Assembly (NCBI GenBank): GCA_033239525.1
Contig: BSYO01000035.1
Span: 8,220,627-8,284,626 of the forward strand
Direction: 5' to 3'
Origin: Nepenthes gracilis
Lineage: Eukaryota > Streptophyta > Magnoliopsida > Caryophyllales > Nepenthaceae
Length of the DNA stretch: 64,000 nucleotides
Shown here: piece after piece, positions 59,601 through 64,000 of the stretch
How the letters are laid out: each line of letters opens with the position of its first letter
Numbering within the stretch: position 1 is the first letter of the stretch
Translations under genes and position numbers: made by a program
The notes under the pieces: model-generated
Seen by the model: only the letters and a program-made list of their open reading frames with translations
What the model was told of the DNA's origin: nothing
Database searches by the model: none

Positions 59601-59918
59601 TTTGGATAATTCAGCTGGTAAATTGATTGTGATGGCCAATTTGTTAAATATCTACTGATATACCACAATGTCACTGATACGGTGAAATATCATAATTTTC
59701 AATATATCGGCAGGTCTCAATGTTGATATATATCTGCCAAAATTTTATGAATTAGTCAATATTTTAATCCATGCTGCATATGGATATTTATATGTCTTTG
59801 GGTATGCGTGAGTTGGATCACTTGTTTTTTCTGATTTTTCACATTTGTGAAATCCTAGGAATGTGCAGGTTTGGGTGTACACACACAGCAGCAAGCTTTG
59901 GAGTTCCTTGAGACCAAG
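32595..59918 (+). CDS. NRPC2: DNA-directed RNA polymerase III subunit 2 (RPC2), N-terminal part, 10 exons, incomplete at both ends
   Basis: RPC2 is the second-largest catalytic subunit of RNA polymerase III, which makes tRNA, 5S rRNA and other small RNAs in the nucleus. Exons: 32,595-32,670; 32,990-33,111; 33,278-33,370; 35,824-35,896; 36,200-36,290; 36,408-36,460; 41,816-41,880; 49,001-49,106; 49,184-49,294; 59,859-59,918. They sum to 850 nt (about 283 codons) with no stop or frameshift, all introns GT...AG, and consistent phases. Diagnostic residues are [83 protein letters not shown] and [11 protein letters not shown], covering the Rpb2 protrusion domain and start of the lobe. The full protein is near 1,150 residues, so most exons lie beyond 64,000. 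The true start is unresolved: the first in-frame ATG is 32,611, but homology begins before it. Confidence 0.95.
32990..33111 (+). CDS. NRPC2: NRPC2 coding exon
   Basis: Acceptor CACCTATAG. Reads [32 protein letters not shown] and VDPNIYL, ending AG of an Arg codon. Donor GTTAGT. Confidence 0.93.
33278..33370 (+). CDS. NRPC2: NRPC2 coding exon
   Basis: Acceptor TTGTGCAG. Reads [20 protein letters not shown] then [12 protein letters not shown]. Donor GTATCT is followed directly by a CT-rich tract. Confidence 0.93.
33371..33425. repeat. CT-rich tract in an intron
   Basis: TCTCTCTGTCTCTC and similar runs begin immediately after the donor site. Confidence 0.8.
35824..35896 (+). CDS. NRPC2: NRPC2 coding exon
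   Basis: Acceptor ATTTCAG. Reads [20 protein letters not shown] then IREK. Donor GTATGC. The preceding intron is 2.45 kb with no recognised element. Confidence 0.93.
36200..36290 (+). CDS. NRPC2: NRPC2 coding exon
   Basis: Acceptor TTTTGCAG. Reads [20 protein letters not shown] then [10 protein letters not shown]. Donor GTTTGT. Confidence 0.94.
36408..36460 (+). CDS. NRPC2: NRPC2 coding exon
   Basis: Acceptor TATTTAG. Reads [18 protein letters not shown], a hallmark of Rpb2-family subunits. Donor GTGTAC. Confidence 0.95.
37574..37833. mobile_element. MITE copy A (MULE-like)
   Basis: A 16-bp perfect terminal inverted repeat (GTGGATGAAAATATCA) bounds about 260 bp of AT-rich, GATAT-rich sequence. 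Flanks CATGTGCAA and AATTTGCAA match at 7 of 9 bases, a decayed 9-bp target duplication. Confidence 0.7.
38489..38806. repeat. 159-bp tandem duplication
   Basis: GACTCCTGA(G/C)T...CTCTTG starts at 38,489 and again at 38,648. Both run through AATGTGAGAATCATCCA and TTGATTTTCAAGAGTGCC. Confidence 0.85.
39000..40440 (-). pseudogene. Ty3/gypsy pol remnant in NRPC2 intron
   Basis: On the minus strand, broken frames give the ordered gypsy reverse-transcriptase motifs: [14 protein letters not shown] and APMELKKLK (near 40,230-40,340), [16 protein letters not shown] (about 40,090), [31 protein letters not shown] (about 39,820-39,880, where FIDDIL is usual). Downstream are a [13 protein letters not shown] connection and WTDHYETSF...PVLT (39,420-39,510). 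The DxSGL...EID segment occurs twice (about 40,270-40,340 and 40,355-40,420), an internal duplication. Many stops and frameshifts are present. Confidence 0.82.
40757..41486 (-). mobile_element. Probable gypsy LTR belonging to the pol remnant
   Basis: The right end reads TGTAACACCTCAATATT on the minus strand, a typical start of chromovirus LTRs. It lies upstream of the pol remnant in the right orientation. The left end (TGTAAGAATT at 40,757) is a guess, and no target duplication was seen. Confidence 0.35.
41816..41880 (+). CDS. NRPC2: NRPC2 coding exon
   Basis: Acceptor ATGTTCTGAAG. Reads [20 protein letters not shown] then G, ending AA of an Asn codon. Donor GTAAGT. The preceding intron is 5.36 kb. 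Confidence 0.92.
44600..48310 (+). mobile_element. Degenerate Ty1/copia element in NRPC2 intron
   Basis: TTGGTTTCAGAGCC near 44,892 is a tRNA-Met-type primer site next to an LTR-like tail (AACAAAACTAACCAAAACTA) that recurs at 48,266-48,285. Between them are pol fragments: [15 protein letters not shown] (46,650), [15 protein letters not shown] (46,812-46,858), [17 protein letters not shown] with [12 protein letters not shown] (46,922-47,040), VGGNLVTW (47,718), and a closing [13 protein letters not shown] (47,960). Frames change repeatedly and stops are common. LTR limits are approximate. Confidence 0.75.
49001..49106 (+). CDS. NRPC2: NRPC2 coding exon
   Basis: Acceptor TTGTTTTCAG. Reads [36 protein letters not shown]. 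Donor GTAGTA. The preceding intron is 7.1 kb. Confidence 0.94.
49184..49294 (+). CDS. NRPC2: NRPC2 coding exon
   Basis: Acceptor GTGCTATTAG. Reads [20 protein letters not shown] then [17 protein letters not shown]. Donor GTAACT. Separated from the previous exon by only 77 bp. Confidence 0.95.
49873..50080. mobile_element. MITE copy B (MULE-like)
   Basis: GATGGATGAAAATATCA at the left and TGATATTTTTATTCATT at the right form a terminal inverted repeat. Flanks TGGATCATT (49,864-49,872) and TGGATCACT (50,081-50,089) are 9-bp duplications with one mismatch. Confidence 0.72.
50090..52262. other. Intronic sequence without recognised features
   Basis: No exon, repeat end or protein motif was identified. 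Reading frames here are short and unsupported. Confidence 0.5.
52263..52460. repeat. ~99-bp tandem duplication
   Basis: TCTTGTTCTAGCAAGATTTT... at 52,263 and TCTTATTGTAGCAATAATTT... at 52,362 share AAGGAAAGTGAGTTGAT and CTTCTTTTAA. Confidence 0.8.
53230..53902 (-). other. Unassigned minus-strand reading frames
   Basis: A 107-codon frame (53,579-53,902, acidic NDTDDGDDE segment) and a shorter frame ending before a GTAATT donor-like site (53,240-53,330, [18 protein letters not shown]) share this strand with the hAT pseudogene upstream. They might be its C-terminal tail, but there is no motif match. Confidence 0.25.
55185..56090 (-). pseudogene. hAT-family transposase (DUF659 type) pseudogene in NRPC2 intron
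   Basis: On the minus strand the order matches plant hAT transposases with a DUF659 domain: PSYEDTGSF (55,950), [19 protein letters not shown] (near 55,840-55,900, standing for DGWTD...INFLV), [24 protein letters not shown] (55,480-55,540), ITTYIYN, then [14 protein letters not shown] (55,340-55,385, usually TRFATN). [10 protein letters not shown] follows. Several stops and frameshifts, plus an internal 90-bp tandem duplication, make it non-functional. No terminal inverted repeats were located. hAT transposases move DNA elements by cut-and-paste. Confidence 0.75.
55532..55711. repeat. 90-bp tandem duplication inside the hAT pseudogene
   Basis: GACAAT(A/G)CGGTGCAC starts at 55,532 and 55,622. 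Both copies contain TAATGAAGATCCCTCTTC and ATATTAGCAGTTAGC. The period is a multiple of three. Confidence 0.9.
56720..58566 (-). mobile_element. Ty3/gypsy-type LTR (probably solo), minus strand
   Basis: The right end reads TGTAATATCCC on the minus strand, the same LTR start as at 26,784. Both have a CT-rich then AT-microsatellite region just inside. No polypurine tract lies beyond 58,566. The left limit is uncertain: TGTCACG at 56,720 is a candidate, but the flanks do not give a clean target duplication. Confidence 0.5.
57213..57682. repeat. Minisatellite, ~46-50 bp, about 10 units
   Basis: Units follow CGGCTACATTTTAGGCCTGT then AGCTACTCGGCCAT and CTTTTATTATCAT, with substitutions and small length changes. 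Two further ~46-bp units built on GGCCTTGGACCATCATGGTC follow at 57,685-57,785. Confidence 0.9.
59302..59387. repeat. 43-bp tandem duplication
   Basis: TTTAAAATTGAAATTACCAT...CAATTCAGG occurs at 59,302 and 59,345 with one base changed. Confidence 0.95.
59859..59918 (+). CDS. NRPC2: NRPC2 coding exon (last in window)
   Basis: Acceptor AAATCCTAG. Reads [20 protein letters not shown]. Donor GTATTA. The preceding intron is 10.6 kb. Confidence 0.93.
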
Positions 59919-62900
59919 GTATTATACTCTTGTTTATTTTTTCCCTAAACTTCTGGGCTATGTTCATGCAGCTTTGAAGATTTCCACCCTTTTCCCCGAA
60001 TGTTCTCTACAATAGTAATTGGTTGAGAAAAATCAGCATTTAGCACACATTATTTCAAGTGTTAATAGTGTAATTTTGCCAATTGCCAAATATGAAATGA
60101 GTGCAATTTTTCTTGCATATTTAGATATTTCCAGCACATTGTTGTTAAATAATGTCCTGTGTTATTGTTTTTTGTTTTCTCCTTGGGTCTCTCTGTCTCT
60201 CTTCTCCAGGACATACTCTATTTCATACATTAACACTGTTATATATTTATATATATATATATATTGTTTTTGCAAAAACCCCTCTGTATGGCTGGAAAAA
60301 TGGTTTAAGGCTTATTTTATGCTTTGGTTCTCTCTTTTGAATCATTGTTGGGTGTGTGGTTGATTAGCTTTTTTACTTAAGTATTCTGTTGTGACCAAAC
60401 TTTAGCCATGTGTTTGTTTCTAGGTCTCTACTGTTTCTTTTATACTTCTGTTGAACAGTGAAAACTGCATTTTGTTTCCTGTATTACTCTACCTCTTTTT
60501 TTCTTTTGTAAGTTACTTGCTTAGGAGCTTTTGCTCAGAGTTAAATATCTTGGGGCAATTAAAAAGTACAAAATGAAGTATTGCTTGCTAATTTAGCGTA
60601 AGATGTTATTGTTTGATCAGTTATATCTCAATACCTACAAGAACAATAAATTTTAGTGTCTTTACTCCTTAGAATACCATGCCTTTAATTTTGGAAAAAT
60701 AACTTGTCACTTTGTTGGTTCCATTTCCGTGTCAACTAATTTTAGAGTACAGCAAATAATAACAAAATTAAGTACAATGGAACAAACTAAATTGAAACCT
60801 AGAACACTATTCATCATGGATATCTGAGATATTAGAGGAAGAAGATAGAAACTGTCCGTTGCACCAAAAAATAGAGACTGTCAATGCATTCTTTTGATAA
60901 TTGTATATCAGAGTTTCTCTCATTCTCTAATGCTTTGCTTTGTTTTGAAGGAAATGGGAGGAAAGGGAGGGAATTTTAGGGAAGTGAAGTGTATTTCACT
61001 TGTTGGGTCTTGAAAATGTCAGAGGAAAAAGAAAGGAAGTGGAAGAGATGGAAAGTAAATTGTATCTACATGTTATACAATGGGCCCACAAAAATTAGTC
61101 TTCAATTTTCATAGTAAAGAAGGGGAATGAAAAGAAGTGCCTGAATAGTAAAAATAACTAGTTTATCCTTGAATATAAAACGTATCTAATTAACTTCTTC
61201 TGCCTCATTTTTTTGACCTCATTCAGCTTCCCTCAGCAATAGTATTTCTTCAACCATTGTTGCAGCACCTGAAAAGTAAAGGCATATCTGCTGTGTAACA
61301 AATCTTATTTGTCATTTGGTGGTGTATATGGAAGGAGAGGATGAGGTAGTTAAATTGCTTCCTCCTTGGGAAGCTATTTGGAAGGCAAGTCAATGCGTTG
61401 TGAAAAATATCACTTGGATAATTTGGTGATGAAATACTCAGTAAACATTTGTTTCTTTACTAGAAGCATGTTAATCGGTCAGCAACTCCACCAATTTGAG
61501 TTAGAGCTCTTCGGGATTTATTGGCCATAATTCTGTTATCTCTTATGAATTATTAAATAATAAAACATTTTATGGCATTGGATAATAGTAAAACACTCCA
61601 AAATAAATCCACTTTCATTTGTTTTCCATGCGTACATTCAAACTAGGAAGAGTAAGCTTCCCTCACTTTTTAAAAGAGACATCCAAATACAAGGGAAATT
61701 CTATTTCACTTTTTCCCATTTCCCTCTTTTTCATTGCATATTTTTTCTCCAATTCACTTGGAATTCCTTGTAAATAATTTTGTCAAACAGGGGGTAAAGC
61801 TCTATCATTCCATTCCCTCCAGATTGCGGGAATAATAAGTAAAGGGATGTAGCTCCTTGAAAAGTTGATTGATTTTCTTATCAAAAACTTTCCAAGGTTA
61901 TTAATTCCACCTATTAAAGTCCCATTGAAAACTAAAGCAGAATTCCATAGCTACATGCAACTCGACAGTATAAGATAAGACAGATTCATAATGACTCTTG
62001 CAGATAAAGCATCTATTTATTCTCCCCCTCCCCATATTGTCAAGTGTAAAATGCCTGCCCTATGCTGCTTTCTAGGCCTGATTGGACTTTTGGATTTCCT
62101 GATTCATTTTGAATGAAAGGAGATGCAATATAGGAAATAAGATCGGAATACAGAGAAGGGACAGTAAAGATTCCTGATTTCTCCAGGTTTCAATTTTTAG
62201 ATTTTATTCTGCAACTTTCTTTTCTGAGAGAAGGCAATAACTTCATCAATTCCTGAATGTTATTTCTATCAAAACTCATTCCTGTAATTATGTGAATCCG
62301 TACTATTTGTTCACAACGAAGTTGAGCCTAATCAGCTACCTTTGTAGATTTATCTGGTGAACAAATATTGTCTTGGAAAAGCAACTTTGGGAGGCTGCTC
62401 TGCAATCCAAAAAATCCTTGATTTGGATTTATTCCCAGAACCAATAGTGAAAGAAATGTGGGCCTTCATGATCATTTCTGAATATGTATATTAGAAGCCT
62501 TTTTCTCAACTATGTTGATAGCTTGGGCTTAAGTTCTTTGCATGGATGCTAAAATATTTTCGTTTTTCAAATAGTTACAATTGTGTTCTTAGTCCTTGCC
62601 TTGCTAACTTAATCCTCACTTGTGGTAAGAAAGAAACACGCTGTTCCATAAAAACATCAAGGTGGTGTCACACAGTACCGACATTTTAGCTTGTGGCCTT
62701 GCGCATATATTTCCAAACTAGTTGTAGCCTTAGAACTTTCGAACAAACTAATCGAGGAAAGAAATTTAAGTTACATCAAACAATTTAGCTCTGTTTCCTT
62801 TGCTTGCTCCAAATATATAAGATCATGCTAGATGGTTTTCTTCAACCTCTTCTTCAGTCAACTCATATGCTTATATTCTGTTCCTTTTCCATGCCTCCAC

Positions 62901-63378
62901 TAAACCACTGGAATGGGACAGAAGTTGTAAAAAATTCATAATATAAAACACATGAGAACTAGTTATAATATGCATTCCATTTAATCTAATTAAGCACCTT
63001 GCGAGTCCCAGCACTATTTTTTTCTATGCACATCTTGAACTTCGGAGCTAGCCTTTATGTTTTAAGATGTGTCATTGTCTTGTCTTCATTGCTTGCAAAG
63101 GGAATTTTTGAAAACTTTCTGGAAACAATTTTTTGAACTTCAAATGAAGGAGCCTCAGTCCACTAAGAATGGATGATATTTCTCTGAAACATCTGCATTC
63201 CTACTCAAACTACAATTGGGACACAGTGAAAGTGGAAGCATCCTCCATCAATCTTTCTCTACTGCTATGTTGGATGTTATTACTTTCGTGACTGTGAAAA
63301 ACTCATTAGTGCTTCATCATTTGGCTAACTATGCCTACTTGGGGGAAAATAACTGGGTGAAAATACTTGGTCATTAAA
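59919..63378. other. NRPC2 intron, no recognised elements
   Basis: The next conserved RPC2 segment was looked for and not found before 64,000. A short (TA)n run lies at 60,240-60,264. Otherwise nothing could be assigned. Confidence 0.6.
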
Positions 63379-63387
63379 GCTCGGATT

Positions 63388-63697
63388 CATGGATGAAAAT
63401 GTTGGTATTAGTATCGTTATTGGTCGAAGTTTTGTTGGTATTAAACATATCAAATAATACATATTGTTTTGGGCATATTTGGAAAAAAATTTGAAAATTG
63501 TAAATTGAGAGGGTTATATTGGCTGATATATCGATTATTTTGGTCGATATGGAAATATATTATAATATTTTCGTGGTATGGAAAATTTTAGTGTTGGGAG
63601 GCCCTGACACTGATATATATCGGCTGATATGTATCGTATTGATTGATATTTCCATCAATGGCCGATATGTATTGTATTGATTGATATTTCCATCAAT
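63388..63697. mobile_element. MITE copy C (MULE-like), best preserved
   Basis: A perfect 9-bp target duplication GCTCGGATT lies at 63,379-63,387 and 63,698-63,706. Left end CATGGATGAAAATGTTGG, right end ATTGATATTTCCATCAATG, an imperfect inverted repeat. It is rich in GATAT, and the end itself is duplicated (GCCGATATGTATTGTATTG then ATTGATATTTCCATCAATG twice). Confidence 0.82.
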
Positions 63698-64000
63698 GCT
63701 CGGATTATATCAACTTTCATAACCTAGGTTTCTACAAGCCTGAAACCATTGTTTGGACATAGGTTCTGCATCCAGCTTCACAGAAGTCACACGCCCTTTA
63801 ATCTCCTCATTGGAAACTATGTTGGACTGAGTCCCATTCAAATATTTGCTTAAATATGAGTTATACTCTTTAGAATATGACATGACCATTTTTTAATGGG
63901 GTTCTTTTGGATGCATTTTGGTTTTTTGCTTTTTGGAATGTTTATTTATTGAAATTAAATTCTCATGTATACTATTAGTGCTAAGTGGAGGTGACTGCTG

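Overview
This window is nuclear DNA of a flowering plant. It contains one real protein-coding gene with canonical plant introns, and the rest is mostly layered retrotransposons with long terminal repeats (LTRs) carrying tRNA-Met-type primer sites. The species cannot be told from the sequence. The very long, repeat-loaded introns point to a repeat-rich genome.

0-32 kb is repeat-dominated. Left to right it holds: a broken RNA-recognition-motif (RRM) exon (minus strand); a solo LTR with a tandemly duplicated 3' end; an intact-looking orphan exon of a FolD-type folate enzyme (minus); an LTR of a Tat-like family split by a complete but stop-riddled Tnt1/Tork-type Ty1/copia element (5,104-10,669, duplicated target AGCCG); a ~1.5 kb CACTCCG-rich block bounded by 17-bp direct repeats; a second Tat-like element with no visible pol genes (15,897-22,310); a non-autonomous element with 1.36 kb LTRs built of chained small hairpins (24,424-29,765, duplicated target GATAG), whose left LTR is split by a minus-strand Ty3/gypsy piece; a minus-strand LINE remnant; and a solo LTR with perfect 5-bp target duplication (30,680-31,757).

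32.6-59.9 kb holds ten consecutive coding exons of the second-largest subunit of RNA polymerase III (NRPC2/RPC2), plus strand. They join in frame with GT/AG borders at every intron and give about 283 residues, roughly the first quarter of the protein. Four introns exceed 4 kb (5.4, 7.1, 10.6 and more than 4.1 kb). They carry a minus-strand Ty3/gypsy pol remnant, a degenerate Ty1/copia element, a hAT (DUF659) transposase pseudogene, a minus-strand LTR with a ~48-bp minisatellite, several small tandem duplications, and a MITE family with 9-bp target duplications. The gene runs off the right edge, and its first coding exon upstream of 32,595 was not identified.

No CRISPR array, operon, tRNA or rRNA gene was seen. 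The most unusual structures are the hairpin-chain LTR array, the A-tract-bounded CACTCCG modules, the intronic MITE family, and the solo LTR whose TATA box faces NRPC2 about 0.85 kb before its first recognised exon.
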